This document shows positions 23,400-48,500 of a stretch of 64,000 nucleotides of DNA, piece by piece. Every line of letters starts with the position of its first letter. The stretch's first letter is position 1. A program made the position numbers and the translations under genes. The notes beneath the pieces were generated by a model. The model was not told the origin of the DNA. It searched no databases and worked only from the letters and a program-made list of their open reading frames with translations. Source of the DNA: Colius striatus (taxonomy: Eukaryota; Chordata; Aves; Coliiformes; Coliidae); contig NC_084766.1 of the NCBI RefSeq assembly GCF_028858725.1, forward strand, positions 20,562,501 to 20,626,500, written 5' to 3'.

Positions 23400-25730
23400 A
23401 ACCATGTTTTGAGAACCAGAGTGTTCATTTCCTCTGTAAAAAAACCCTCAAAATTTCAATTTGGCAATAAGAGTGATACCCAGGGAAGAAATAAACTCAC
23501 AGATACATATAATGGATGCTGGTATAGGTATTTATCTGCACTTGTTTGGTTTTTTTCTCGCTTTCTTCATAGTTTCAGGTTTTCCATGGTGACTGGTTTT
23601 ACTGTGACTGCTGTCTTCCTGTGAAATTTGAGGCATATAGAAATGAAAGCTGAAAACATGAATATATTTGAGCACACATTGCAGGAACCACTCAATCTGA
23701 ACAGCTTTTATTTCTACAAGATTGATTTTCCTAAGACTAAACTCTACTGTTCTCATGCCTAACTTACAGAACCCACAGAGATATTCCTGTGCCCAATTTG
23801 TGTCTTCCTATGAAGACAGAAAGTGGGATCTGTTTATTTCTCTGTTGAAGTACAACTGACCTTTTTTAAAAGTTAAATGATTTATACACTTGACAGAGAA
23901 TATGGTTTTATTTTTTTTTCCTTTTCTTTCCTCTCATTTACCTACACTTACAACAAATTCAAGAGATCTTCAGACACAAGAAACTAAGCAGTCAATAGAT
24001 GACTTCCAAACATGAAGGCAACTAACCTCAGAAAAACTCTTGTTTTCTTGCTCTCCAGGTCTATACATCACTCAAAGGTTTGTTCACACACTCTAAACAT
24101 CCCAACATCTAAGGCCATGGATGGCAGCTAAGGAATGAGGAGGTATAGACCTGTCAGGCAAGCTGCACTCCAAGCAATAGAGTTTCCACCCCAGGAGTTA
24201 TTCTTGACACTGAAGTTGTTGTAAACACTCTGAGCTATCAGCTTTGACTTTAACATAACTCTGTTTTGAGCATTCTTTCTTCAAGCAATTTCTACAGCAT
24301 AGAAAAACAGACAGCTATTTTCCCTTTCAAGCCATTAGCCCAAATCTTTATTATCCAGTCTACTTACCTACAAGTTGATCTAGTAGGTAAGAGTGTCTGT
24401 GCCCAGGTTACACCCAAAGAGTTCACTCTAACAGGCTTAGACAAGCTAGTTTTGTTTCTCAAGGTGTTTCTGAGTGGGTTCTCAAGCTCATATTGCCTAA
24501 CCAAGATAATATGTAGCTGAAATCAGCATCCAATAGCATAGTTACACTGAGAAATATATCTGTGTTCTGCAACACAGGAGAAAAACACTATCTTGTCCAT
24601 GCATCTACTCTAATAGCCATTCGCAGAGCTGACCATGTCATCTGTCTTCTGAAGTTATAACAGCCTTTAGGAAATGGCCAAAATTGTCCACAAGAATAAA
24701 AATCCTTTAGACCAGGAAAGCAAAAAAGGAGATTCCCCTTTATAGTTGCATTATTAAATCACAAAGACCCAGGCCATATACACTGCTTACCACTGCAGAT
24801 TTTCTTCTGCCTTCACCTATGCAAGAGAAGACTCGTTAATTTGTTATTATTTTGGTATATGCATCCACTGCTCCATGCATCACACAGAAAAGCATGCTAT
24901 CCTCTCCAGTCCTATGGGAAGGATACATCTGATTCCTGTCAACACCATTTCATTTATTATTTTTTTCTTTAGTACATGGTTTATATTAGAAAGCCAAGAG
25001 ATTTGTTTCTCTACTGTATAAACCATATTTTCATTATTATTTCTTAAGGCATTAAAGCTACCCAGGAATTTACTTTCCCTGTTGTCTCCAACAATTCATT
25101 GAAGACCATTTTGCTCTTTCATATTAAAAAAATAAAAAGAAAAAAAAAAAAGAAAAGAGAATCCTTCCCTTGTAGAAACACAGAGAGAGTTAAAGCATGT
25201 AAAGCTCAGAGCAGGGATGCAAGGAGGAAGGGCTAAGGTGAGGAATTTATTTTCCCAAACGTTCCCATTGTAGGAATACAAATACTGAGAGGAAGGGTAA
25301 CAGACTTTGTATATGACATATTATTGAGTTGTCAAGTGTATCCCCTATGAAATAAGTAACAGCACTCCAAAGGATATTTTATTTTTGCGTTATCTGCCAA
25401 CTGCCACGTGCAACTTCCAGGATCCCAGAAATATGACATCTGGCTCCCCGAACCCACAGTCCGCACAAGTCGAACAATCAAACTGGGGAAGCAGATGAAA
25501 AGGACAGCATTTTCAAAACTATCATGAATTAGTAAAACCAAAACTCCTTTCATCCCAATGTGGCCTTGGGTATGCTGACAAGACTTTCACAAAACAGTCA
25601 GAGTCTGCAGCAAGAAACAGGTGCATTTGGACCAAATCTTTATCAAGTAACTCTCTGCAGGACTCCTGCTGCTGTGCAAGATGGCTTATCTGGTGAGGTA
25701 ATCTTCTGCATGTGCAAGAGTCCTTCGTGA
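23400..25730. other. Convergent intergenic region between lipase B and ANKRD22
   Basis: Contains the lipase B 3'UTR (AATAAA at 23490-23495) and, on the other strand, the ANKRD22 3'UTR (TTTATT near 25246 and 25379 are candidate minus-strand AATAAA signals). About 24050-24500 shows weak similarity to 51290-51560, downstream of lipase C, fitting the tandem duplication. An A-rich run lies at 25125-25155. No further gene seen. Confidence 0.5.
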
Positions 25731-36424
<10,694 letters not shown>

Positions 36425-38399
36425 GCCTATTCTTCACTTCTGGAGTTCGTTCTTGTTCAACAGACCAATAACTTAACCTCACTTGAAATGCTCTTGATCT
36501 TGTTTGAATCTGGTTAATATTTAACTTTAAACTATCGTTATTTCTTAAGCTACATTTCCTTTAAGTGCTTTCTACTTGGTAGCGTGAAACGATTGTCTTC
36601 CGAAACTCAGCAGACAGGTAAATGTGACACCAGTAGCTTACAGGAAGCTGACAGAACAAGTTACAACACAGAAGCATTTTCCTTTGTCATTTTTGCAATA
36701 ACAGCTTCCAGTTGCCTAAAAAGGAAAGTAGCAAAACAGGCTGAGGAGAAGAGGACGGAGAGAGAGAGAGGAAGAAAGTTTCACAAGAGAAAAAAAAAAA
36801 AAGCATGAAACCTAAACCAAATAATTAAAAATGGTAGCTAGTTTCCTATCCAAGCTACTTCTGACTAAAACATATTCCAAATCCTATGCAAGGGCATCTA
36901 AAGATGCCTACCAAAAAAAGGGAAGCAACTACATCCCCCACCTTTAATGAGAGTTCCCAGCATAATTAGCTGCATGGCAGCTAATGTATGGCATGTGTAT
37001 TCCAAGCATGTTCAAACACAACAAAATCTTTTACATGTATAGTTTAAATTCACACATCCTATAGTTCAAATGTATTTTAAAACAAGATTTAAAGCATACA
37101 CATGTAACCATCTCAAATCAAAATCTCAAATCCAAATACCTTACATCTCAGAACATTTCTTTTCATCTGATTTTCATATTTTTTTTCCAATGAGATGGAA
37201 GACCATACAAAATTACTTACACCGTCTCTATTCTTCTTTGGCTAAAGTAGTATAGCACCACTGACTGTATTTTTAGTTTGCTGGCACCAGTTCTAAATCT
37301 TTCAATGGTTGATTACCTGAAGAAAATTAGATTGGCTTGTAACAGAAACATACACTACACCTATCTGTGATAAGCTTCACTAGGATCTTCCCAACGGACT
37401 GATCTTTCAGCCTGTGATGAATATTCAGTTGGCCTAAAGACATGGAGAAGTGAGTAACACTGTTATTCCTTGCTAGTATTTCTTCACATCTAGATCCTCT
37501 GGGAATAGACATCCTCCTACTTTATCTGGCTGAGTTGTTGGAATTTATGAATTACAACTTGCTGAAAGAAACCTCAGATCACTCTGCTGTTCCATATATC
37601 AACTTAGTAGTTTAGTTAATCTTCTCCTGAATCCAATATTTAAATGCAAGATAACATTGAAAAGTATATAAAAAGAGGCAACAAACACCAAAAACAAACA
37701 AAACCCCCTCCCCACAAAACACAGCGATAGCTTCTGCCAACATCTTTCCCAAGAAAGTGCAGACTGCCTTTAATCAAGCATCACATCTCAGGCCTTCTTG
37801 AAAACTCCTTAAGTGATTACTTTGTTCTGATCTGATCTTCATCTGGAGATTAGATAAGGAGCCCAATCATGATGAGATATGAGCCATACAAATATATGTA
37901 ATTACAGGCTCACTTCTGCTTCACATATTGCTTCATTTCTCTTTACCATGCTCATAAATGAAGATCTGAATCCTGAAAATTCTAGCCTCTTCCACCGAAT
38001 AAATATATTTTCTCCAAAAGGTGCCAAGCCTCAGTGCATGGGTAAACTGTCACCTACTCGGTCTATGTAGGAAATGTGTTTCTTACTTCCTGAAAGAATT
38101 TAACAACACTTCAAAAATTTCATGTGAGGAAGAAGTGAACTATGAGTTTATCACAAGAGCCTTCACCAGAGAAAGAATAAGGGAAACTCATTCCTTAAAC
38201 TAAAAATCAATGAAACTTCAGAACATCACACTCAATAGAAGAAATGAAAGAATATTTTTTTCTTGAATTTCCAAGCAATATAAATGATACTGCTCCAAAT
38301 GACATGAGTTACACTACTCTCAGGAAAGAAATCAGTGGCCTGATGATGTTATGTGTGCAGAACAGTCCTCAGAAACATGTATTCCCAAGAAATGCAGCC

Positions 38400-38640
38400 C
38401 TGGAATGGCCAGTGTCTAGAGCAGAGGAACACTCACCCCTTATACTTCACTTTGGAAGACTATTGGCTACTTGAATAACATATCTGTAGACCTTCAAGAG
38501 TCCCTTGTACCTCTGCTTCAGGACAGGGTTAATTCAATAGCCACACTGAGTACAAAGAATCTCCTCCTTGGTATGGACTGAGGCCTGTGTTTTGTAACAC
38601 TTTAAGTTGAACTCAGTGAGTCACTCATGTAACACGAAAA
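38400..38640. repeat. Block repeated at 52577-52810
   Basis: Both copies open with CTGGAATGGCCAGTGTCTAG and keep collinear matches (CTTTGGAAGACT, CTCTGCTTCAGGA, AACTCAGT) over some 230 bases with scattered differences. It is the last recognisable block of each duplicated unit. Confidence 0.7.
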
Positions 38641-39167
38641 ATGAAGGACTTCCCAGCCCTTCTCTAGCCTCCTGATGCTCATATGGTCACTACTGGGTTA
38701 CTTCCATTAAAGCCCATTCCGTGGTGAAGCTCCAGCAGCATATTGTTCATACAGGTCAGTCCTGGCGTGCCCAAGATCCTGTTCCTCATATTCAGTTCAT
38801 GGGTGGTACTGCACAAAGTGGAACACAACCACCCTGTAAAAGTCACTGGGGCTGTACATCTGCACAAACATGCTGACATGGGCATGTATTTTCAGAATCA
38901 GTGTCATTCTATATGGTAACTCTTAATTTATAGTTGGCCAAGCAGCATAGTGACTGGGCGATGCCTTCACAGACTGAAGCACTTGATAAACAACTAGTTT
39001 GTTTCTCATACACACCTGCTCAAACAACAGGTAATCATTTGGCAAGTGCAGTAAGAAAATTGATGAGAACCACAAAAGTGCTTGGGAAGAGGAATAGGGT
39101 TCCAAGACAAAAGGAAGAGCCATTTTGTTAAATGAACACTACTGCATTTTATTTTACAGGGTTTGCA

Positions 39168-39350
39168 AAGGAGAAAGGAACACGTGTATTCTCCTTTGTC
39201 CTCTCCTTCCAAGCCTGTAGATCATCAGGGACACACTCAGAGGCACAGGATATCTTGGGGGTACCCAAGAGAGAGTTGGCAGACACTGAAAGTTAAGATT
39301 TACCTGGGAATCTCATGCCATGTACAGCTGTAGTCCAGACCACCTGGGCA
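39168..39350. repeat. Block matching LIPM intron 7 (1065-1250)
   Basis: First recognisable block of the second duplicated unit. It shares the CATCAGGGACACACTCAGAGG-like core and CTCATGCCATGTACAGCTGTA end with the LIPM intron copy. Confidence 0.5.
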
Positions 39351-40545
39351 TCAAAGTCTGGGTCCAGCATTTTCAAAACAGAACACTTATGGACTCAGCC
39401 GGCATAGTTCTCTAAGTAAGGACAGTACATCTGGGAGGTTTCTGCATACCTTTTAGTTTCCTGTGGTCTTTATATGCATTAATTTTGTTATCTCTTTTCC
39501 CTATTCAGGTGGGTTTACCTATCTTTCGCTCTTCTCTCAATTCCTACTGAAATCATCAGAAACAACATCATACATCCTATATGTTGGCATGAGGTGAAAC
39601 TATGTAAAATGTTGAAAATCATTCCAGGCTGACAGTTCTATAAACCAACCAAACAAAAAATATGATGGTATTAACTGGAAATCCATCAGATTGAGAAATA
39701 TCCTTTTTTGGTTCTTCCACAGACTGTCATCTACTTTATAAGGCAGAATTGTTTCTGTGGGGACTCTCAAGTTCTCTTTACTAACAAAGACTTCACTCCA
39801 TTTACCCAAACAAGACAGCAGATAATAAGCATCCACATTTCAGAGATTTTGCTGCACCAGGGCACCAAACCACCAGGCCAGTTTCAGTGAGGACTGAGCC
39901 CCGAGCTGATGAAATCTAATTCAGTGGTTAGACAGAGGTCTCCAAATATACTATGTCTTCTCAGAGTTCATGGAAATGGCTTGGAAGAAGCAAGAAACCT
40001 TGTTGGGATCCCCTCTGAGGCAAAGCTCACTCAATGTTTTCAAACTTAGTACCTGAGAATCCCTACAGAAGCAGGCTAATTCAGAGTAAACTAGTCTTAG
40101 CACATTGTGTTCACTGAGAAACAGATGTGTGGCACCTTTCAAATCACATTTTTATTCTAAGATTACCTAACAATAAATTGTCCCCAAGCAATCTACAAAC
40201 AGCAGTTCAGAAAATGAGTGACAGGTGTGGAACCAATGAGCATATCACTTCTATACAAACCACAGCAACAAAGACCACCTTCATAGGTAGAAAGTGTTGA
40301 GAAAAGCTAAACATTTTCTCCACTTCATACCAGAATATTTTGGTCATAGCATTCGCTGAATTAGGCAGCCATACAGTTGAAGATCTATCACAGCCTAAGG
40401 GGACAAGAATCGCCCAGGTACCTGATAAATATTCTAACCACAGGTTAGACTCCTCTTTAACCTCTTCCAATCCATGATGCAATTTGGTCTTTCAGCATGT
40501 CATGCAACATTGCTGTTTATCATATAATAACTCCACTCCTTCAAT

Positions 40546-40708
40546 ACTGCCAAATCAGCATTTAAACATGCTCTTTTATACGTGCAGACATCGCACAGCA
40601 CTCTACTGCTGCTCCTTTTATTGGTGCAGGTTCCTGCCAGTGGATCAGTCTGCTAGTGGAGTTAGACTCGGAACTACAGGAGACACAAGCAATGCAGTCA
40701 AAGCAGAG
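40546..40708 (+). promoter_or_regulatory. Lipase C promoter and noncoding first exon
   Basis: Paralogous to 7599-7784: ACTGCCAAATCAGCA then TTAAACATGCTCTT, then CTTTTATTGG at 40615-40624, then an exon-like stretch ending AGCAGAG|GTAAGT with the donor at 40709. A second TATA-like string (TTTTATA, 40574-40580) is present here but not in B, so the two promoters may use different start sites. The exon does not encode protein in the lipase frame. Confidence 0.6.
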
Positions 40709-42504
40709 GTAAGTTGCTTGAATAGATGTGTTCATAACTTCTTTCTCTGCTGCCTATCTCCATAAAGATGTGCAGTCTTGCTTTTGTGCAGTTGCTTGTA
40801 AAAGTAGATAGGCTGCATCCATTCATCTGCAAGCCTAGTGCTATGCATCAAAGTCCATGCTTACTAAAGTTGAGAAGAGGAAGAAGTCTTTGACCTGGGT
40901 AAATATGAAAAATGGCTTCATTTTGTTCTACATGTTGGGTTTTCTTTCTAAGGATGTCACTGTGGATGCATGAAAATCTTAGTATTGAAAGTGAGTGCAT
41001 GAATTGGACATTTTACTCTTGTAGTTCCAAATGCATTTAAGCTTTCCTTATAAGTTAAGCAGGAAATTCTGATACTTGCTAGCCACATTAACTGTCCTGG
41101 TGTCTTTCTATCCTGTTTACAGCATATGTGAAAAAAAAGGTTGTGACTCTCTCAAGAGTATATTGATGAATTTCTAGAAGGTTTAAAGCTTATTTTCATT
41201 AAATATCAAAAGTCTCCAGAAATGGTCTTTGAATATGGATTTCAGGTCTCTTTCTCTACTTTTTTTTTTTTTCAATTAGATATTTCAGTTGATTCCAGAT
41301 TGCTATAGTAAATGGTGCTCTTTGGTTTTGTTTCATTATACAAAAAGTTTCTGTTCAAGGCTCCTACAGTCAGGGCTTCGCCACGAGACAGAATATGCCA
41401 AGCTTTGGAGTTAATTGGTGCACTCTGTCTGATTTACAAAGCATTCATCTGGAAGTGCCTTAAAACATGCCAGCTGAGTCAAGTGAAAATATAGTATATG
41501 GGGAAAAAAAGTGTACACTAAAAAGGGTAACAATTTTTCTACCCTATTGACTCATCTTTAGTACAAAACCAGACTGTGTCTTAAGCCAAACTTGTTTTTT
41601 TCCAAAACAATGTTTCACATGCAGAAATTGAGGAACATGTTTTACTTCTGTTTTAACTGAATAAAACAGCAGAAAGTAGTTTATCTACTATATTTATCTA
41701 CTATAGAATTGTGCTTTCAGAGCACATAGTGGGGAGGATTTCTGTTCTATTGAGAGAAAAATGGAAGTATTTTCCCACAAAGTGGATGGACTAGAATGAG
41801 TTTGGATGTCAACATTAAAATTAGGGTATGTCCCACTATTAGTTTAATCTAAATGTTCTAGTGACTCAAAGGCTATGATAGATTTAACAAAAAATGAAAA
41901 GATTTGAGAATTCCCTCCCTCATGAAGAAGTTTGGAGAAAACAAAACTTTTGGCTATCCTTCCCAGGTTCTCCAAATCTTAAATACATCCCCATGATATG
42001 TCCAGTAATACACTCTCTGTATACAACTTTTCTGTTCCCTCTATGCTGATTACAAAGGTGGCTACTGTTTAAAAGCAGGGCACTAGCTAGATAGACTACA
42101 CAGTACAATTCCTGTTCAGAAAAGATTTCCTGATGTGACCATCAGTCAACTCCTAAAATCTGTTAAAATGCAGTCCTTCCTCAAGGTGGCCAAGACACAG
42201 ATTTACAATAGGGAGGACCGTGTGTGAGAGAGAAAGGAAGGAACTCATAGTATAAACTAGCACAGATATCATACAAGCACATTCCCCCAGGTTGGTTCCA
42301 TATCCTTCCAGAGCCTTACTCCTGGCCTCTGTTAAACAGGGTGAGCTGCAGACAGTCCCTCCTCACACAAGTACTTATTCTGGCAGATTGTTGGAGAACA
42401 GACCCTGGGCAACCTTCAGGAGAGTCCTCATTTGCATCTTCCTGTAGAATTCTGCAACACACTCTTCCTAACTCAAACACCCCTGCATGTGCTCTTTCAC
42501 ACAG
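40709..42504 (+). other. Intron 1 of lipase C
   Basis: About half the length of the lipase B counterpart. It keeps loose similarity to it near 40770-41050 and 41750-41900. A T run lies at 41260-41275. No exon or classified transposon was seen. Confidence 0.5.
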
Positions 42505-42511
42505 CCTGAAG

Positions 42512-45500
42512 ATGTGGTGTCTCATCCTGCTGTGCTCCCAAGGAATTGTCTTTTCAGAAGGATTCACAGCACCTTTCACTCTGAATTCAGACACAAGTCT
42601 GTATAAGAAGAGTTACAACCCCGAAAGTTTTATGAATGCTGTAAGTTCAGTCAGCTTCCCTCTGTTTTGTTTTAAATTCTTTCTCCCAGTACCAGTTTCT
42701 CAGCCTTATCACTAACAGGCCTTGTCAAGAGGCTAAAAGTAGGGCCACTTCAAAGAGGTCCCTCCAGCATTGTGATAGTACCAGCCTAGAAGAAACCCAG
42801 ATGCTTCTGATATGCCAGAGACAAGAATTCCTTTGCAGTGGAGGCAAAGGCTGCTTTCTAGTCTCAAGGAAAGAAAAATCCTTCCTTTCTGTAACAATCT
42901 GTTTTGTCAGTACAGTGTCAAGGGAATACTAATCCCTCTTCAAAATGCAGATTCTTTACACATGAAGTAATCTAAGACTCCTTGCTCTGAATCACCAAAG
43001 ATTTCCTCATAACAGAGGCAAGCGTGTAAGAGTTGGTTCAGTGCCTTCCTACCTGTGCAACACAGACCTACAGAGAAAAAGAGAGCGATAGGTTTTCACA
43101 TTCATCTTTCTGGTACATTCTTGACTAACTTCACACTCCTGGACAGAAGCAGCCTCTAGATACTTTCTCCACCCATCTCTACACTGTAAATCCATGTTAA
43201 GAAACTCTCCTTTGGCATCCCACAGAGCGAAATTGTCAGATATCATGGATATCCCAGTGAGGAGTATCAAGTTACCACTGAGGATGGATACATTCTTGGT
43301 GTTTTCAGAATTCCTGCTGGGAGGAACAATCGAAATACAGGTATGACACAGCTACAGGATATAAGGAAAGTCTGAGAGCCCACTCTTACATGTTTCTCCT
43401 TTGCACACACAATGGCATGTTCCACATCTTTCCATTTCAGCAAAAGTTCTCAGTTTGGAATGTGGCCTGAATTCTGTATACAGGTTAAAAGCTCCACAAA
43501 AAACACACTCTGTACCCCACTTTTATCTACTTATTACTTACTACTGCAGAGTAAGAAAATTCTCTCATTCTCAGGGAAGAAGCCTGCAGTCTTGCTACAC
43601 CATGGTACTTTAGCAAATTCTGTTTACTGGATTTCCAACCTGCCCAACAACAGCCTGGGCTTCCTCCTCGCAGATGCCGGCTTTGATGTCTGGATGGGAA
43701 ACAGCCGAGGGAACACCTGGTCTTTAAAACACAAGACCCTTAAGCCCTGCCAGAAAGAGTTCTGGCAGTTCAGGTACTCCATGGAAAATGTGTTATCAAA
43801 CAAAGCAACTTTCAAGAGACTATCAAGACTGATCAGTTCATATTAGGATGCAGAAGCTTTCCTCTTTCTGGTTAAATAATAAAAACCTGAATGTTATGAA
43901 AAGCCTTCTGGGTTTCATCTAATCGTACTTCAAGTGAGACGTGCAACTTCTAAGGAGACTAGATCAGCTCTTTTCCCCAGATGCAGACGTTTCTGGAGAT
44001 GGCGGGGTTGGGGGGAGTGTCATAAGAAAGGCTTGACTATGTGATCAGGACAGCTTCTTCTGGAAGCAAAGCTGGAACTACACAGGTCACCTTTGTCCGT
44101 ACACTGTGTTGATTTCTTTGGGGAAAAGTTTTCCAAAACATGGAGGCATCTGTAATCTTGAACCCTCCCACCAGATACAATGTCTCAAGTGCAGAAAGGA
44201 GAGGAGATTGCTCAGCTCAGTTTAAAAATCTGATCACAACTGATGTGAGAGAGAAATATTTTTTGTAACCCATGCTGGTGAGAGCACTGATTAAACTCAC
44301 TTCTGCAAGAGCCTCAGATGGCAGACAAAACTGGTACCTCTTGTGCAGAGAGCCCAAGGCATCAGGCAGTCTGGCAGTGCAGATGCATCACTCTCACCCC
44401 CCTTCCCCATCTGAAGTAAGAACGCATATAGAATGTGCAACTTTGTCTTTCAATGGGTTCTGCTTGGTGCAGTGAGCAAAACTGACATTCACTGTGATAG
44501 CAGAATAATCTGCCAGCTTTTTGTGTTTCTCTCCTCTAGCTTTCATGAGATAGGCAAATACGATATTCCAGCAGAGCTGTACTTCATCATGAATAAAACT
44601 GGACAGAAGGATGTATACTATATTGGTCACTCAGAGGGTTCAACTTCAGGTAATGTCAGGGCTACTTCGGTACAAACCAGTTAGTGTTAGTGCTTATGAT
44701 TTGTATGTATGGTTCATGAGTAGATACTGAGGTTTATGTGTGCCATTGCCATTTTATAAAAGTAAAGTCAGAAACAGAGGAGAAAATGGGGGGAAGCGGC
44801 ATGTGGTCACATTTTTAGACAATTATTTTCCTTTCTTCTCATATGTGTGTTCTAAGAGTCATTTTTCAGAACAAATCATCAACTTCTTTATCTTTGTATA
44901 CCTGTGTTTTAGGCAACCAGTTAAAGTTCTCATCAAATACATCAGTGGAGAAATTTAGGCATTTTCAGAAAACAGAATAGGATGTACCCTTTTTGAACTG
45001 ACCCTCCCTCCCCTCCCCATATGCTTCCTTTATATATGTGTTCACTCTCACACAAGTTTGCACTCCATTAGAAGTGACAATTCTCCTCTTAATCTTCAGG
45101 TAATTATTTTATTACTGCATGCCATCATAAACATATAATCTTTTAGAGATTAAAAACTCATTATTTTATTAGAGTTTGGGGAAGCTTAGAGGGAATTTTA
45201 ATTAAGGAAATCTGGTTAATGCATCTTCTCCATCAAAAATAGCATAGAAAAAAACCAGAAAATCAATACCTGGACATGCTCTATTGAACTTGTATTCTTA
45301 GAATGAACATTTGGCTCTCAAATAAAAATTTCAAGAAGCAATTATTTTCCTTAGGTCTGCATCAGAGAAATGGATAGCAGCCAGTGGGCTCCTAATCTAG
45401 TCCCACTTCTTTGCTGCCTACCACTTTTTTATTTATTTGTCTGTGATGATCTCTTCACTAACTTGACTTGTGTCTTCTGTGTTTGCAGGCCTCGTAACGT

Positions 45501-48500
45501 TTTCTACTTATCCTGACTTGGCTCAAAAGGTTAAAGTGTTCTTTTCTTTGGGACCAGTAGCCACAATCACGTACGCTACCAGTCCTCTCGTAAAATTTAT
45601 ACGTCTTCCCGAATCACTAATCAGGGTATGTCATTCCTCTGTCTAAAATTCATAATTGTCTGCTTTGTCTGTACTGACCTCACTCAAACTGGGAAGATTT
45701 TAAGGGGATGATGGGTTAAGAATGAATGCAGTATATCAGAGTGTTGCCAGTGCTGGTAGACTAAGATGCAAGGCTTGATGCAGTATCCGATAACAAGCAT
45801 ACTTTCACCATTATCTGTTTAAATCAAATATTTTTGAAGGAAGCACACAAATGCCAGAATAAAAAGGAATCTAAATAGTCTACTAAATCTAGCCTTAAGC
45901 ACTAGTATAAAACTACAATTTTATTAGACATGCTGTTCATTTATGCTTGTGAAATATTTACTTGTAAAATGATAAAGGAAACTTAAAGGGAAATACCTAT
46001 TTATCACCAGAATTTGGCAATTTAAGAGAATTTCCTGGGAATGGTGGAAATCTTGCATGCTGTACTTCAAGCCAAACTACACGAGCACATACTCCAAGGA
46101 GCACATGTCCAAGCTGTACCCATTATGTGACTGGAGAGCATCCAACTCCATACCCTTCTCATTTCTCCACTCCCTCTTTACTTAGTAGCGATACTCACAG
46201 CACAGTTTGTGCAACTGCCTGGATATTAGGGAAAAAAGGGACTTTCTGTATTCTGCAGTCAGAAGTGCAGCCAACTGCCCTTTCTCACTGAGGTCAGTGC
46301 ATTAAAACCAGATGGACAATGACCTCCAGGACTCATGCCTAATAATGAGAAGCAAGAAGGACATGTGGTATGCTCTTGGGAACAACACATTTCAAAGGGT
46401 ACTAGGATGGCAAGCAGTTTCAGCAATGTTCAGCATGGCTATTAGAGTGAGTGACAGTTTTCTGTGTGAAATAATCCTGCAACAAGGGAAAAATGGTTCT
46501 GCACTTTTCCTCTCCTCAGTTCCTATTTGGCTACAAAGGAGTTCTTCATCAGAATGAAGTGCTGAAACGGCCTCTAATAAGGATATGCAAATCTCTGGAA
46601 AGAGTTTGTGTTGGTATCTTAGGCTACATAGCTGGGGACAAGATACAAAGTTTTAACACGGTAAGCATATCCAAGGACACCTTAATACAAGTAAAGCCAA
46701 AGTAATTTTGAAGAAAAAAATTTTTCTGCCTTACGTTTACATAGAGAAATGTGTTGGAGTTTTCACACGACGTCAAATAGGACCTCAGCTAATGATGAGA
46801 TGTGCCACCTGATGTATTCAAACCACATACAGAAGAATTCAGATTGGTTCCATCTTGCAATGATGTTTCTCAATGTCTCCTCTTCTGGGGTTAGGCCAAA
46901 GCAAAGTTGGAAAGATACTAAAGCTTTTTTAATGGATAAATGTTTCTTTTGCACAATTCATATTTTCGTTCCTAAATAAGAAGATATCCAGATCATCTGA
47001 ACATAAGACATTCTCTCTTTTTGGTCACTATACACCAAAACACTTCCAGCCAAACCTTGAAGCTATTTCTTCACATTTCTCTCAGCAGCAAGATCTCATC
47101 CCTTTACTCTGGCTACTATCTTTTTTCTTGCAGACCTTCCACATGTCTATTCTCTGCTGGCCTTTGATCTCTCAGACTATTTAATAAGTGTTTGTATGAA
47201 AAGCTCACACATGCTTGAGCAGACACCATCACTAGACATTAACAATCCTCTTTTATTGATTAAGCACTGCACTACTTAAAAGCATTAAACTGGAGAACCT
47301 GAGAAAAAAACAAAGGCCATGTACACTCTCCAGATGACCAGGCACTAATATGGGAAAGATTCTCCCAGAGAAATAAAATTCTACTCATTCCTACTATAAA
47401 CTCACATATTTGGGAATCCCTTTTCAAATTTCTTTTAACATTTTAAGAATATCCTATTAAAATTAAGATCACCCTAGTAACACAGCCAGCAGTATGTTAA
47501 TCAGGTCCTTCAAAGATTTATTCTGTCACAACACTGGATCACTGACATAATAACACTTCTACTTTCTTTGCAGAGTCGAATAGATGTATATTTGGGACAT
47601 TATCCTGCTGGAACATCAGTACAGAATGGTATTCATTGGCATCAGGTATAACTGTGTACTGAGGTATAAATAGACTCTTATTATTGCCTTTTATGCAACC
47701 AGCAGCCTACAGGGTAATCCACAGGCAGTGGATCTGGGAAGCTGCTCATTGCATCTTCTCACATGCTGCCACAAGCACCTGCCACAGAGGGAGCATGGTT
47801 TCCCATGGCTCACCAGACCATTACCTGAACTGCCCCTTTAGTGTCAGGCATTGAGATTTCCCCAGGGCATCAGGCCTTTCTGCAAGTTGGCTCTAATGGA
47901 TTCCAGCCTCACAGCCTTTTTGTGTGAAGACATTTGCCTTGAATGCTGCAGAAGTGAATGCAAGCACAGTCTAGGCACTTGCAGGCAGTAGGAGGACAGT
48001 GGAAACTTGAGCAGCCAGGGGATGAGCCAGACAAAGAAGTAATGCAGCTTAAAGTTTTTTCTCCCAGAAGGTTAATTGCAGCCTGGATCACCTCCCAAAG
48101 CCAGTTAACCACATAAACAATTGTGCTGGTACAATGGCAAATTGGGGAACTGCCTGTTCCACTGGCATCTTGAGCTTCAAATTAGACCAGAGCCAGTGAG
48201 TGTCATCTCAGAAGAACATTGCTGTATGTGCATAGAGTTGTGTCACTTCTGCCAACACTTAAATATATGTGTGTCCTTGCACATAAGCCTGGCTAAGATT
48301 GTCATGATCCAGACCACCAGCACCCAGAGCTGGAAAAAAAGACAAGCTAGCAAATCTCTAGCATGTCCTTAGGTAGTTTAAAGATTTGGATAAAAAAAAG
48401 ACGCACACATGTTCCCAGTAAGACAGATCAATATTTTATTATTTATTTTACCTTTTAGACAAAGCACTTTCAAGAAGACAATAGTTAAGTGTTAAGCTAA

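Larger units (their letters stand above)
36425..40545. other. Divergent intergenic region between ANKRD22 and lipase C
   Basis: Upstream of ANKRD22 on one side and of lipase C on the other. Block 38400-38640 recurs at 52577-52810 (shared CTGGAATGGCCAGTGTCTAG and TTGGAAGACT, CCTCTGCTTCAGGA). Blocks 39168-39350 and 39872-39980 recur at 1065-1250 and 7008-7110. The junction of the two duplicated units should therefore lie between about 38.65 and 39.16 kb. No gene was seen in it. Confidence 0.6.
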